Assembly (NCBI GenBank): GCA_036491755.1
Contig: DASXBJ010000075.1
Span: forward strand, 1-59,888
Direction of reading: 5' to 3'
DNA length: 59,888 nucleotides
DNA from: DASXBJ01 sp036491755
GTDB lineage: Bacteria; Chloroflexota; Dormibacteria; Dormibacterales; Dormibacteraceae
In this document: positions 32,856 through 41,247 of the stretch, one piece after another
Position numbering within the stretch: the stretch's first letter is position 1
Layout of the letters: every line of letters begins with the position of its first letter
Program-made: the position numbers and the translations under genes
The notes under the pieces: generated by a model
Told to the model about the DNA's origin: nothing
Database searches by the model: none
Seen by the model: the letters and a program-made list of their open reading frames with translations, nothing else

Positions 32856-34200
32856 TGTTGTGTGCCTGGGCGGAGGCGTGGCGGGCGAGGCGATCGCCGG
32901 TGAGCTGCAGGGCAGCGGCTTGACGCTCGCGGTGGTGGAGCGTGAGCTGGTGGGGGGCGAATGCCCCTACTGGGGCTGCATTCCGTCCAAGACGCTCCTG
33001 CGCTCCGGCGAGACCCTCGCCGAGGCCGGCCGGGCCCGCACCCTCGCCGCGTCGAGGGTCGATTGGGACGTCGACTTTCCCAAGATCTCCAAGCGGGTGC
33101 TGTGGATGGCGCGGGACCTCGACGATGCCAGGCCCGCGGCGGCGATGGTGGCGACCGGCGCCACGCTCGTGCGCGGGGTGGGCGAGCTGGTCGACCTGCG
33201 AACGGTGGAGGTGGGCGGCGAGCGCCTCGTCGCCCGCAAGGCGGTGGTGGTCGCCAACGGCAGCACGGCGGCGATACCGCCGATCCCCGGCCTGGACAAG
33301 ATCGATTACTGGACCAACCGCCAGGCGACCGTCCCGCATGAGCTGCCTGCGTCGCTGGTGATCCTGGGCGGAGGCGCGGTCGGCGTCGAGCTCGGCCAGG
33401 CGTATGCACGAGTCGGTTCGAAGGTGACCATCGTCGAGGCGGGCCCCCGGTTCCTGGGCCTCGAGGAGCCAGAGGCCGGCGCCGCGCTGCGGCCGCACAT
33501 CGAAGCGGACGGCATCGAGCTCGTCCTCGGGGATCCATGCGAGGCGGTGGAGCAGCACGGCTCGCAGGTGGTCGTGCATCTGAAGTCAGGCGCGGTGCAT
33601 TCCGCCGACCGTCTGCTGGTGGCCACGGGTCGCCGGCCGAACTTTGAGGCCTGGCGCGCCGCCGGCCTCCCCCAGACCGAGCGCGGCTGGCTCAAGGTCG
33701 ACCCCGCGACCCTGGAGGCGCACGACAGCGTGTACGGCGCCGGGGACGTGACCGGGCTGGGCGGGTTCACCCACCTCGCCTATTACCACGGCCAGGTGGT
33801 GGCGCGCCGATTGCGCGGAGACAATGCGCGCGCCGACCACACCGCAGTGCCGCGAGTGACCTTCACCGACCCGGAGGTCGCGTCGGTCGGCCTCAGCGAG
33901 GCAGCCGCGCGCGAGAAGGGAATCGAGGTGGTGGCCACGACGACGGATCCCGCCGAGACGGCGCGCGGGTACATCCATGACTTTCACGGCGGAACCCTGA
34001 AGCTCGTCGCCGACCGGGGCCGCGGCGCGCTCATCGGAGCCACGTTGGTCACGCCACGCGCCGGCGAGATTCTCGGCGAGCTGGTGGTGGCGGTCAAGCT
34101 CGGCATTCCGGTTCGCGATCTGGCCGACGTGATTCACCCCTTCCCCGCGTTCAGCCGCGTACTCGGCGCCGCTCTTGGCGAGCTCGCGGGCAAGATGTGA
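32839..34200 (+). CDS. FAD-dependent pyridine nucleotide-disulfide oxidoreductase
   Basis: 453 residues of the mercuric/dihydrolipoamide reductase family. FAD-binding GGGVAGE at 11-17; redox-active C42-PYWG-C47; NAD(P)-binding ILGGGAVGVELGQAYARVGSKVTIVE; second FAD motif VYGAGDVTG. The C-terminal dimer motif reads VIHPFPAFSRVLG, where classical members have HxHPT..E; the usual glutamate acid is not evident. The TTG start at 32839 has GGAGGAAGAGG upstream and overlaps the ATPase gene by 17 nt. Possibly reduces a low-molecular-weight disulfide or lipoyl group; its link to betaine transport is unexplained. Confidence 0.88.
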   Translation: MSQEFDVVCLGGGVAGEAIAGELQGSGLTLAVVERELVGGECPYWGCIPSKTLLRSGETLAEAGRARTLAASRVDWDVDFPKISKRVLWMARDLDDARPAAAMVATGATLVRGVGELVDLRTVEVGGERLVARKAVVVANGSTAAIPPIPGLDKIDYWTNRQATVPHELPASLVILGGGAVGVELGQAYARVGSKVTIVEAGPRFLGLEEPEAGAALRPHIEADGIELVLGDPCEAVEQHGSQVVVHLKSGAVHSADRLLVATGRRPNFEAWRAAGLPQTERGWLKVDPATLEAHDSVYGAGDVTGLGGFTHLAYYHGQVVARRLRGDNARADHTAVPRVTFTDPEVASVGLSEAAAREKGIEVVATTTDPAETARGYIHDFHGGTLKLVADRGRGALIGATLVTPRAGEILGELVVAVKLGIPVRDLADVIHPFPAFSRVLGAALGELAGKM

Positions 34201-34288
34201 TCGTGGCCGTGGCCCTGAACGGGGGATTGCACGCCCCGGCGCGTTTCCTGGATGAACCGGCTTTTGTTCATTCAGGGGGCGTATTCAT

Positions 34289-34615
34289 ATGGTCATCACC
34301 GTCAACGGTCAGGCGATCACCTTGGACCTTGACACGATCCTCATCTGGGCCCTGGTCGGCCTGGTCGCCGGCTTTCTGGCCAGCCATCTCGCGCTGGGGC
34401 ACGGGCTCGGGCTGCTCGGGGACATCGTGATCGGGATCATCGGCGCATTCATCGGCGGTTTTGTATTGATGGGCTTGCTGCACATCAGCATCGGCGTCGC
34501 GGGACATCCGCTGATCACTCAGATGATCATGGCCTTCATCGGGGCCGCGATCCTTTTGATCATCGTCAGGCTCTTGGGCGGGCGTCGATCGACCTACCGC
34601 CGTCGAGCTTTCTGA
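34289..34615 (+). CDS. GlsB/YeaQ/YmgE-family small membrane protein
   Basis: 108 residues, three membrane segments. The family pattern G-L-V-A-G-F-L-A (residues 22-29), GDIVIGIIGAFIGGFVL and FIGAAILLIIVRLL is clear. Such proteins are linked to general stress; mechanism unknown. Single gene followed by a strong terminator. A second member is at 50233-50526 in this window. Confidence 0.88.
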   Translation: MVITVNGQAITLDLDTILIWALVGLVAGFLASHLALGHGLGLLGDIVIGIIGAFIGGFVLMGLLHISIGVAGHPLITQMIMAFIGAAILLIIVRLLGGRRSTYRRRAF

Positions 34616-34648
34616 GCGGCCTCTGGCTTCGCGTACTCGTTGACCAAC

Positions 34649-34679
34649 CGCCTGGGAGCCGTTCGCTCCCAGGCGTTTT
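34649..34679 (+). terminator. Rho-independent terminator after the GlsB-like gene
   Basis: Perfect 11-bp stem CGCCTGGGAGC / GCTCCCAGGCG with a 5-nt loop (34660-34664), followed by TTTT. It also separates the plus-strand gene from the convergent ECF S-component stop at 34686 and may serve both directions. Confidence 0.85.
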
Positions 34680-34685
34680 CGTGCT

Positions 34686-35438
34686 TCACGCCTGGACGAT
34701 CTCGAACGTGAGGCGACCACGGAGCCGGGCCAGCGCGGCGAGCACCGGCAGGCCAAGGGCGGCGACCATGACCACGTTGCCGACCGCGCGGAAGGTGTCA
34801 TAGGCGAGGGACGTCAGCAGGTAATAGCGTCCGAAATGAAGCAGAGCAGTCGCGGGCGAGATGCCTGGCTGCCAGCCGAGCGTCGGGTTGCCGCGATAGA
34901 CCGGGACCCAGTCCGTGACGTCGAGCAGCGCGCCGAAGACCCAACCCATCAGGCCGCCCACGACCGCCAGGACCGCCACGTCGCGCCAGACCGGCGCCGG
35001 GCTCCTCCAGTGGCCCGCGAGTCCCGCGGCGACGCCGACCCAGCCCAGGCCGAACACCTGGTAGGGCACCCACGGGCCGATGCCACCGCTGAGGAGCGCG
35101 GACACGAGGATGGACAGCGCCCCGGCCATGAAGCCGAACGAGGTGCCGAACACATAGCCCGCGCACAGGACGAGGAAGTAGATGGGGTTGAAGCCCCCGA
35201 TGCCAGTGATGACGGCTAGGCGTAGCGCGGAATCGATGGCGGCAATCGCGGCGAGCAGCGCGATGGCACGAGCGTCGAGCTGCCGCGTTCCCGCTTCGAC
35301 GAGCATGAGCCCTGCCACGCAGGCGAGCATCAGCGTCCACGCCGGGGTGTTCGCCGGCAGCCCGCTGCCGAAAAACGGCCAGCAGAAGAGGACCAGGCCG
35401 GCGAGTGACACGAGGCCGACCGGAAGAACCTTGCTCAC
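34686..35438 (-). CDS. ECF transporter S component (probable cobamide-binding membrane protein)
   Basis: 250 residues, about six hydrophobic segments (VGLVSLAGLVLFCWPFFGSG; FNPIYFLVLCAGYVFGTSFGFMAGALSILVSALL). The segment GFNPIYFLVLCAGYVFG and the YQVFGLGWVG motif resemble S components found with DUF4430 lipoproteins in Actinobacteria-like genomes. The GTG at 35438 overlaps the ATPase stop (GTGA). Last gene of an operon led by a cobalamin riboswitch, so the substrate is very probably cobalamin or a related cobamide. Confidence 0.8.
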   Translation of the reverse strand: MSKVLPVGLVSLAGLVLFCWPFFGSGLPANTPAWTLMLACVAGLMLVEAGTRQLDARAIALLAAIAAIDSALRLAVITGIGGFNPIYFLVLCAGYVFGTSFGFMAGALSILVSALLSGGIGPWVPYQVFGLGWVGVAAGLAGHWRSPAPVWRDVAVLAVVGGLMGWVFGALLDVTDWVPVYRGNPTLGWQPGISPATALLHFGRYYLLTSLAYDTFRAVGNVVMVAALGLPVLAALARLRGRLTFEIVQA

Positions 35439-36790
35439 GCGATCGCCGCTCGGGAAACTGTTTCCGCGATCCGCCCTCCGGCGACCTCGACGACCCGATC
35501 CGCGATTGCCTCCCTGAGCGGCAAGTCGTGCGTCGCGATGACGACCGCCGCGCCGGCGTCGCGGAGCGCGGCGATGATCCGCACCAGGGCGTCGCGCGAC
35601 GCGGAATCCATGCCGCGAGTGGGCTCGTCGAGCAGGACCAGGGCCGGGCGCCCAGGCAGGATCGCGGCCAGCGCCGCTCTCTGGCGCTCGCCGCACGCGA
35701 GGTCGCGCGGGTAGCGGCCGGCGACGTCGAGCAGGCCGAGCGCACCCAGGATGGTGTCGGAATGCTCGGATTCGCCCGAGCGCGCGAGCGTGAAGTCGAC
35801 CTCGGCCCGGACTGTCGGGCGGTGCAGAAGCGCGGTTGGGTTCTGCGGCAGGTAGGCGATCCTCCCCGGCCGCCGCTCAACCCGGCCGCTCATCGGCTCG
35901 AGGCCGCCGGCAATGATCCGAAGCATCGTCGTCTTGCCTCCGCCGTTGGGGCCGCTGAGCGCAATGACCTCACCAGCCCGGCCTGCCAGGTCGACGCCGC
36001 CCAGGACGACGTGCTCGCCGAAGCCCGCGGTCACGCCGCTGAGGGACCAGGCTTCCGGGCCAGGCGCGATGGCGCGCGCAGGCGGTGCCGCGGGGGATGG
36101 AGGAGACCACGAGCCCGGGGCGGGCGTCGACGCCCTTCCGCCTTCCATGACGACGAGGGCGCCTGCTGCCTGGAGCAGGCGCTCGAGCCGGTGTTCCGAG
36201 ATGACGACCGCACGACCATCGCGGGCGACCGCGAGAGCGGCAGCCAGCACCAGGGCAGCGCCGTCCGGGTCGAGCTGTGAGGTGGGCTCGTCGAGAACGA
36301 CGATCCGAGGTCGCATCGCGAGAGCCGACGCCAGGGCGACTCGCTGGCGCTCGCCACCGCTCAGGGTCTGCACGCGGCGGGTCGAGAGGTGCGCCACACC
36401 GGACTGCGCGAGCGCCTCTTCGACGCGCGTCGCCATCTCGGTGCGTGGCATCGCGATGTTCTCCAAGCCGAATGCGACCTCGCGATCGACGACGTCATAG
36501 ACCGTCTGCAGCTCCGGATCCTGGAAAACGAAGCCGACGGTGCGGGCGAGGCGGCGAGTCGGGACGTGCAAGATGTTCATCCATGCGACCTCTGCACTCC
36601 CGGCGATTCGACCACCGTGAAAGTGCGGCACGAGTCCATTGAGGACGCGCAGCATCGTCGACTTGCCGCCGCCGGACGGCCCGGCCACGAGCGTCAGGCC
36701 GCCGTCGAGCGTAAGCGTCACGTCCTGCAGCGCCGCCTGCTGCTGGTTGGGATACCAGTACGTGAGGCGGTCTAGGCGCGCGATCGCCAC
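35435..36790 (-). CDS. ECF transporter fused ATPase (EcfA-EcfA' in one chain)
   Basis: About 451 residues carrying two complete ABC ATPase domains. The first: Walker A AGPSGGGKST (36-45), signature LSGGERQRVALASAL, Walker B VVLDEPTSQLD. The second: SGPNGGGKTTML, ACGERQRAALAAIL (signature with Cys in place of Ser/Gly), LVLLDEPTRGMD. A Pro/Ala/Ser-rich linker joins them. It powers the EcfT/S-component complex. GTG starts at 36790 and 36796 are both possible; both overlap the EcfT 3' end. Fusion of the two ATPases is known from several ECF systems. Confidence 0.9.
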   Translation of the reverse strand: MAIARLDRLTYWYPNQQQAALQDVTLTLDGGLTLVAGPSGGGKSTMLRVLNGLVPHFHGGRIAGSAEVAWMNILHVPTRRLARTVGFVFQDPELQTVYDVVDREVAFGLENIAMPRTEMATRVEEALAQSGVAHLSTRRVQTLSGGERQRVALASALAMRPRIVVLDEPTSQLDPDGAALVLAAALAVARDGRAVVISEHRLERLLQAAGALVVMEGGRASTPAPGSWSPPSPAAPPARAIAPGPEAWSLSGVTAGFGEHVVLGGVDLAGRAGEVIALSGPNGGGKTTMLRIIAGGLEPMSGRVERRPGRIAYLPQNPTALLHRPTVRAEVDFTLARSGESEHSDTILGALGLLDVAGRYPRDLACGERQRAALAAILPGRPALVLLDEPTRGMDSASRDALVRIIAALRDAGAAVVIATHDLPLREAIADRVVEVAGGRIAETVSRAAIA

Positions 36791-37599
36791 AGCCACACAG
36801 GCGCGAGGAGGAGCAGGCAGGCGATCATCGGCCGCGCGTCGACCGCTGGGGTCGAAAGGGTCGGATACGGAGCCCAGTCGGCCGCCCAGCCGGCAGCTTG
36901 AGAGGCGATGAAAAGGGCGACGGCCGCGGCGGAGGCCGCGATGAGCCACCAGTCGCTGGCATTCAAGCGCGCCGGCGCGACGGTGGTGCGCGGCCCTGAT
37001 CCGTATCCGCGGGCCTCCATCGACTCGGCCAGCTGGATGGATCCCTCGACGCTCGTCAGGACGACGGGAACGACCACCTCGGCCCAGGAGCGCGGGCCTC
37101 GCGGGCGCCAGCCGCGCAGGCGCTGCGCCTCCGTGACCTGGACGAACGACGTCGCGACCGCGGGCACCAGGTTCAGCGAGGCCGCGATCGCGGTTCCGGT
37201 GCGGGCCAGCGACGTGGGCAAAGCATCCATCACCTCGTGCGACTTGAGCAAGAGCGAGAATGGCGCGGCGGCGAGGATGGCGGCCGCGATGGTCACGCCG
37301 CCCGACGCTCCGTACGCCAGCGCCTCCAGCGTGTAGGGGCCACCCAGCGCGGGGACCCACGCCGGCAGCGAGAACAGCACGGTCGCACCCAGGTGAGCGG
37401 AGACAAAGTTCAACGCCACGGCGAAGGTCGCCACCAGCATCACGCCTGTGAGCAGAGGTCGCATGCGAATCGACCCCGCTCCGGCGGCGAGCGCTGCGAG
37501 CGCCGCCGCCAGGACGAGGACTTTGTAGGCGGGATTGGACGTGGAAAGGACGATGAAGAGGCATGCGGCCGACCAGGCCGCGACTGCCCGAGCGTTCAC
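36772..37599 (-). CDS. ECF transporter T component
   Basis: 275 residues with five or six membrane segments. The coupling helix signatures are visible at AEAQRLRGW-type TEAQRLRGWRP and ESMEARGYGSGPRTT, the paired A-R-G motifs that bind the ATPase grooves. Links ATP hydrolysis to toppling of the S component. GTG start at 37599, 8 nt after the DUF4430 lipoprotein stop. Confidence 0.92.
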   Translation of the reverse strand: MNARAVAAWSAACLFIVLSTSNPAYKVLVLAAALAALAAGAGSIRMRPLLTGVMLVATFAVALNFVSAHLGATVLFSLPAWVPALGGPYTLEALAYGASGGVTIAAAILAAAPFSLLLKSHEVMDALPTSLARTGTAIAASLNLVPAVATSFVQVTEAQRLRGWRPRGPRSWAEVVVPVVLTSVEGSIQLAESMEARGYGSGPRTTVAPARLNASDWWLIAASAAAVALFIASQAAGWAADWAPYPTLSTPAVDARPMIACLLLLAPVWLWRSRA

Positions 37600-37607
37600 T
37601 GAAGGCC

Positions 37608-38102
37608 TTACTCCTTGGCCTGTGGAGGTGGCGACGGCGACTGATCAGCCGCGGACACGTAGCGCCAGCCGAGCGCATCCTTGTCGTGCAGCGTCACCTG
37701 CGTGTAGCCGTTTTGAGCGCTCGCCCACGTCCCGTTCGTTTCCACGAACAGCGCCCAGTAGGGCTGGTTCTGAGGAAAGCATGCGGTGAAGGTCAGGGGT
37801 TCGCGGTCGACCTGGCATACGGCCTTGCCGAAGCTGAACGTCTGGGCCTGGTACTCGATCGTGGAACTGTCCATCAAGGACTGGCCGTCGATGGTGTCGC
37901 TGCTGAAGCCGACACACTTCTGAGTCGTCGCGCCTGAGAGGTGCTGGACCACGACATAGGCGTGGTGCGGTGCGGTCGCATTGACGCATGACGGGGTGGG
38001 ACTCGCGGTTGCGGTGCCTGGCGATCCGCAGGCGGAGACGGCGCCGATGGCGCCGAGGGCGAGAGCCAGTGTCGCGCTGGCCCATATGAGGTGCTTGCGC
38101 AC
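37608..38102 (-). CDS. DUF4430-domain lipoprotein, probable surface cobalamin-binding protein
   Basis: 164 residues. Signal peptide with VSAC lipobox (C25). After a short linker, VVVQHLSGATTQKCVGF, SMSS-like STIEYQAQTFSFGKAVCQVD, CFPQNQPYWALFVETNGTWAS and DALGWRYVS match DUF4430, the fold related to the C-terminal beta domain of transcobalamin and intrinsic factor. Cysteines could pair outside the cell. GTG start with GGAGG upstream. First gene downstream of a cobalamin riboswitch and followed by the ECF transporter, so it probably captures cobalamin at the cell surface. Confidence 0.82.
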   Translation of the reverse strand: MRKHLIWASATLALALGAIGAVSACGSPGTATASPTPSCVNATAPHHAYVVVQHLSGATTQKCVGFSSDTIDGQSLMDSSTIEYQAQTFSFGKAVCQVDREPLTFTACFPQNQPYWALFVETNGTWASAQNGYTQVTLHDKDALGWRYVSAADQSPSPPPQAKE

Positions 38103-38199
38103 GGTGATTCCTCCAGGCGATCTGCCTTCCCCGAACGCGCTGCTGAAAGCCGACCGCCAGGAGCTTCCGTGCCGTTGCGCGCGGACGGGATGCGTTGGG

Positions 38200-38346
38200 G
38201 CGTTCAGGTCTCCTGGCTTGCGGATCGCCGCCCTCGTCCGCCTTCCCGAGGTCCTTGCCTCAGTGGCCTTTTTCGGACGGGGGCTCCCCGCTCACAGTTG
38301 CGCGACAGCTCCGGTTTCGCACCGGATTCCCTTGGTGCCTTGCTGG
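38200..38346 (-). ncRNA. Cobalamin riboswitch
   Basis: Read on the minus strand it contains the canonical core GGGAATCCGGTGCGAAACC then GGAGCTGTCGCGCAACTGT, the B12 box GCCACTG (38267-38261), a GGAAGGCGG element, and the closing CAAGCCAGGAGACCTG. The aptamer is followed by about 95 nt of expression platform up to the GTG of the DUF4430 lipoprotein gene. It begins 5 nt past the comB stop. Cobalamin binding should lower expression of the uptake operon. Confidence 0.95.
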
Positions 38347-38350
38347 AATC

Positions 38351-39055
38351 TTAGCTCGTCTTCTGGGGCCGGCCGGCGCGTGTCAGGCTGTCGTAGCCGC
38401 GCCCGCGCGTCACGCGCATCGCAAAGTCGAAGCGGTCGGGCTCCAGTGCCAGCTCGATGTCGGTGGGCGGAAAGCCGGGCCAGCTCCCGGTCATCACTCG
38501 ACGGTACCGATCGCTGTCGTAGAGAGGCTGGAGAAGCTGGTCGAGGTCGGCCTTTTCGCCCCGCGCGATGCCCGCCATGTAACGCGCGCACGCGTGATCT
38601 TCGGGATGGTCGGCGGACGCCACCAGAGTCAGGGTCGTGGGGCGCGTTAACAGGCAGGCTTGAACCGTGGCGCGGGCAACCGCGAGACTCGCGGCGAACA
38701 TGTCTGTGCTGTTGACCGCTGCCACGACGGGGGTGCCCGCGCTCGAGCGCTGCACAAGGACGCGCCCACGGAGGTCGGTCGCGCGGATCTGGGTCGGAGA
38801 GTTGCTGATCGCGATGCCCTCGATGGGCAGCGCGTTCTCCTCGGCGGACAGGATTGAGCCCGGAATCGAAGAGGCGAGCGCGCGCGCCGCGTCCGTGGTC
38901 GGAACCAGGCGGCATTCCAGGGCGCCGCCGGCGAGGGCGAAAGCGCTGACCGTGAATGAACGCAGCACGTCGATCACGACTACGGTCCCGCGCGCTTGTC
39001 GCGCGCCTTCGAGGCCGGTCGCATGGACGATCTGCAGCTCGCGGCGGTCAGACAC
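38351..39055 (-). CDS. comB: 2-phosphosulfolactate phosphatase family protein (ComB)
   Basis: 234 residues of the ComB family. VVVIDVLRSFTVSAFALAGGA, SAEENALPIEGIAISNSPTQI, LVQRSSAGTPVVAAV and SADHPEDHACARYMAGI fit the alpha/beta fold with Mg2+ ligands D and E. Archaeal ComB removes phosphate from 2-phosphosulfolactate in coenzyme M synthesis; bacterial homologues lack a settled role. No ComA, ComC or ComDE is in the window. GTG start at 39055. Directly upstream of the cobalamin riboswitch but not under it. Confidence 0.87.
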   Translation of the reverse strand: MSDRRELQIVHATGLEGARQARGTVVVIDVLRSFTVSAFALAGGALECRLVPTTDAARALASSIPGSILSAEENALPIEGIAISNSPTQIRATDLRGRVLVQRSSAGTPVVAAVNSTDMFAASLAVARATVQACLLTRPTTLTLVASADHPEDHACARYMAGIARGEKADLDQLLQPLYDSDRYRRVMTGSWPGFPPTDIELALEPDRFDFAMRVTRGRGYDSLTRAGRPQKTS

Positions 39056-39079
39056 CAGGCAGCGGCATGATAGTCAGCG

Positions 39080-39424
39080 GTGACAGCGTCCGATCACGCC
39101 GACCAGCCTCGCGCGTTCGGTTTCGAGCAGATCGCGGACTGCGGCTCGATGCGCGTGGTCGGCTTGCGGCTGGAACCGGGACAGCACGTGCCCGAGCACC
39201 GCAACGCGATACCGGTCGCGTTGATAGTCACGGTTGGGAGGCTGAAGTTCGACGACGGGTCAAAGCGCGGAGAGGTGGGCGCCGGCGAGATGTTGCTCAT
39301 CAACCCCGGCGAGCGACACACCTATCAAGCCGACGTCGAGACATCGGCCTACCTGGTGTTCGCCGGCCTGCCCGGTGTCCGCAGCCGGCCGTGGAGCTTG
39401 CGCCGCAAGAGGGCAGAGGTCTAG
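39080..39424 (+). CDS. Small cupin-fold protein
   Basis: 114 residues forming a single cupin domain: MRVVGLRLEPGQHVPEHRNA, LKFDDGSKRGEVGAGEMLLINPGERHTYQ. Metal ligands H37, H41-like positions and the later H (ERH) are partly conserved. Could be a small metal-binding sensor or isomerase-like protein; substrate unknown. GTG start, divergent from comB with 24 nt between them. Confidence 0.82.
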   Translation: MTASDHADQPRAFGFEQIADCGSMRVVGLRLEPGQHVPEHRNAIPVALIVTVGRLKFDDGSKRGEVGAGEMLLINPGERHTYQADVETSAYLVFAGLPGVRSRPWSLRRKRAEV

Positions 39425-39432
39425 AGCAGCGA

Positions 39433-39996
39433 CTAGGACGCGTTCCACAGGGTGATCAGGCGGTGGCCGTCGTCCTGCAGAACGCTGAGCGTCGCCACGT
39501 CGAGCATCAAGCCGCCGGCGACCTTGATGTCCGCGTGGATCCAGGCCGCGCCGATCGCACGGAGGATGTGCCCATGGGCAAACGCCAAAACGCGGCTGCC
39601 CGATGTCGCCGCGAGGGCGGTGAACTGCAGCGCCCGCGCGTAGATCTGCGCCGGAGTTTCGCCGCCAGGCGAGCCATCGCTGTACACCTCCCAGCTGGGG
39701 TTCACCTCGTGGATCGCCTTCGATGTCACGCCCTCGTACTGGCCGTAGTCGACCTCCCGGAGGAGATCGGTGATCGTTGGATCGGGAAAGCCGGCGAGCT
39801 CCGCGGTCCGGCGGGCGCGCTGCATCGGGCTCGAGAAGACCGTGTCGAACTGCACCTTCGCAAGGCGGGCCCTCAGAGCGGCCGCCTTCTGCTCGCCCTG
39901 GGCGGTGAGCGGAATGTCCGTGTTGCCCGTATGACGCCCGGTGGCGCTCCATTCGGTTTCGCCGTGACGGGCGATATAGATCTCGAGAACGGCCAT
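39433..39996 (-). CDS. Histidine phosphatase (phosphoglycerate mutase-like)
   Basis: 187 residues. Catalytic RHGETEW at about 10-16, SSPMQRARRTAEL, REVDYGQYEG and the second histidine in VLAFAHGHILRAI. Co-factor-independent acid-phosphatase branch of the PGM superfamily (GpmB/CobC-like). CobC acts in cobalamin synthesis, but no other synthesis gene is present, so the substrate is left open. Convergent with the cupin gene, 8 nt apart. Confidence 0.92.
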   Translation of the reverse strand: MAVLEIYIARHGETEWSATGRHTGNTDIPLTAQGEQKAAALRARLAKVQFDTVFSSPMQRARRTAELAGFPDPTITDLLREVDYGQYEGVTSKAIHEVNPSWEVYSDGSPGGETPAQIYARALQFTALAATSGSRVLAFAHGHILRAIGAAWIHADIKVAGGLMLDVATLSVLQDDGHRLITLWNAS

Positions 39997-40025
39997 GCCT
40001 CGTTCGGGCCTACGCGCTCAGGCGC

Positions 40026-40640
40026 TCACGCCGGTTTGCCCATCATCTCCGGCCGGCCCGAGCGCAAAGAGCGACCCGCGCCTTCGATGACCGCACCCGC
40101 CCGAACGCGCTGGCCGGGCCGAACGCAAACCAGGCCGACGGCGGCCTGGCCGCCCTGGGGCTTCAGCGCCTCGTTCACCGCGGTCAGCACGCGATTCGCA
40201 GCGTGCGCCGTGCCTGCCACGTCGGTGTCCGGGAGAATCGCGAGCAGCTGGGGAGGCGCGTGGCTGATGACGCCTGGGGTGTCGACGTCTCGTACCGTGC
40301 CCGCCAGCGCAGCGGCCATGGCCTTCAGGGCGTCATCCGGCGGGATCGCGTTGTCGGCTTCGATCAAGAGGACGCCGAGGTTGCGCTGGTAGCGATGGGC
40401 GCGCGCGAGCTCGTCCTCGAGGACCGGCCGCACGAACCTCTCGTTGAAGAGACCGGTGGTGCGGTCGACGATATGGAGGGGTTCCGCATGCGGATCATCT
40501 GTGCGCACGCCGCACGACGGGCAGAAAACCGCACCCGCCGGTAGAGGAGACCCGCACGCCTGGCAGCTCTGCGCCTCGGGCCGGCGGCGGAGAAAGTCGC
40601 CAATCGGCATTCGGTAAAGCCTATCAGTCGTGTTCGGCAC
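40026..40640 (-). CDS. Zinc-ribbon protein with degenerate GGDEF domain
   Basis: 204 residues. An N-terminal zinc ribbon with two Cys pairs: CQACGSPLP then CPSCG. Then DRTTGLFNERFVRPVLEDELARAHRYQRNLGVLLIEAD, the start of a GGDEF fold, and TVRDVDTPG leading into ISHAPPQLLAIL, where GG(D/E)EF should be. The catalytic motif is lost, so it should not make c-di-GMP; it may bind nucleotide or act as a scaffold. GTG at 40640 or ATG at 40610. Stands alone between a phosphatase and HxlR. Confidence 0.72.
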   Translation of the reverse strand: MPNTTDRLYRMPIGDFLRRRPEAQSCQACGSPLPAGAVFCPSCGVRTDDPHAEPLHIVDRTTGLFNERFVRPVLEDELARAHRYQRNLGVLLIEADNAIPPDDALKAMAAALAGTVRDVDTPGVISHAPPQLLAILPDTDVAGTAHAANRVLTAVNEALKPQGGQAAVGLVCVRPGQRVRAGAVIEGAGRSLRSGRPEMMGKPA

Positions 40641-40777
40641 GCCTTGCCAGACCCCTTAACAACCTGGGTTGCCGTGGATTTTTTGGAATCCTAAGGTGAG
40701 CGAAGGCAGGCCGGTGGGAGAGGGATCGGCCGGGAGGAGGGAGGGCCCCGCCAGGGGAGCGCCGGTCGCTGCGGCGC

Positions 40778-41116
40778 TCAGCCGACTGCCGCGGCGGGCG
40801 CGACGAGCCAGGTGTCAGCCCAATCCGAAACGGCATGCAGCACTGGCTCGAGGGCTCGGCCCCGCGAGGTCAGCCGATAGCTCACGCGCACCGGCGGACC
40901 TGGATCCACCAGCCGTTCCACGAGGCCTTCGGTCTCCAGCTCGCGCAGCCTCTCAGTCAAAACGCGGTCGCTGATTCCAGGGATACCCGCAAGCAGTTGA
41001 TTGAAGCGAGCAGGCGCGGGGACAAGCGCTTTTACGACAGCACCGGTCCAGCGCTTGCCTATCAGCTCGATAGCGCGCTGAAAGGGTGCGCTGTAGTCGA
41101 TCCCCCCTCCGACCAT
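40778..41116 (-). CDS. HxlR-family winged-helix regulator
   Basis: 112 residues. The family layout is intact: FQRAIELIGKRWTGAVVKALV, RFNQLLAGIPGISDRVLTERLRELE (recognition helix), GLVERLVDPGPPVRVSYRLTSRGRAL. HxlR members often sense thiol stress or aldehydes through a cysteine; none is present here. ATG at 41116. Targets unknown; the divergent neighbour is a small membrane protein gene 131 bp away. Confidence 0.92.
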   Translation of the reverse strand: MVGGGIDYSAPFQRAIELIGKRWTGAVVKALVPAPARFNQLLAGIPGISDRVLTERLRELETEGLVERLVDPGPPVRVSYRLTSRGRALEPVLHAVSDWADTWLVAPAAAVG

Positions 41117-41247
41117 GGGGAGAGATTCTATGCGCTATCCGTAGTCTCGGAAAGTGCCGCGCGGGTGTTTTCCACAAGAAATTTCTTGGCGGGACAATCC
41201 CGGCTCGCTCGCGACCGGCGACCACGATCGCAGCGTAGACTCCGGCC

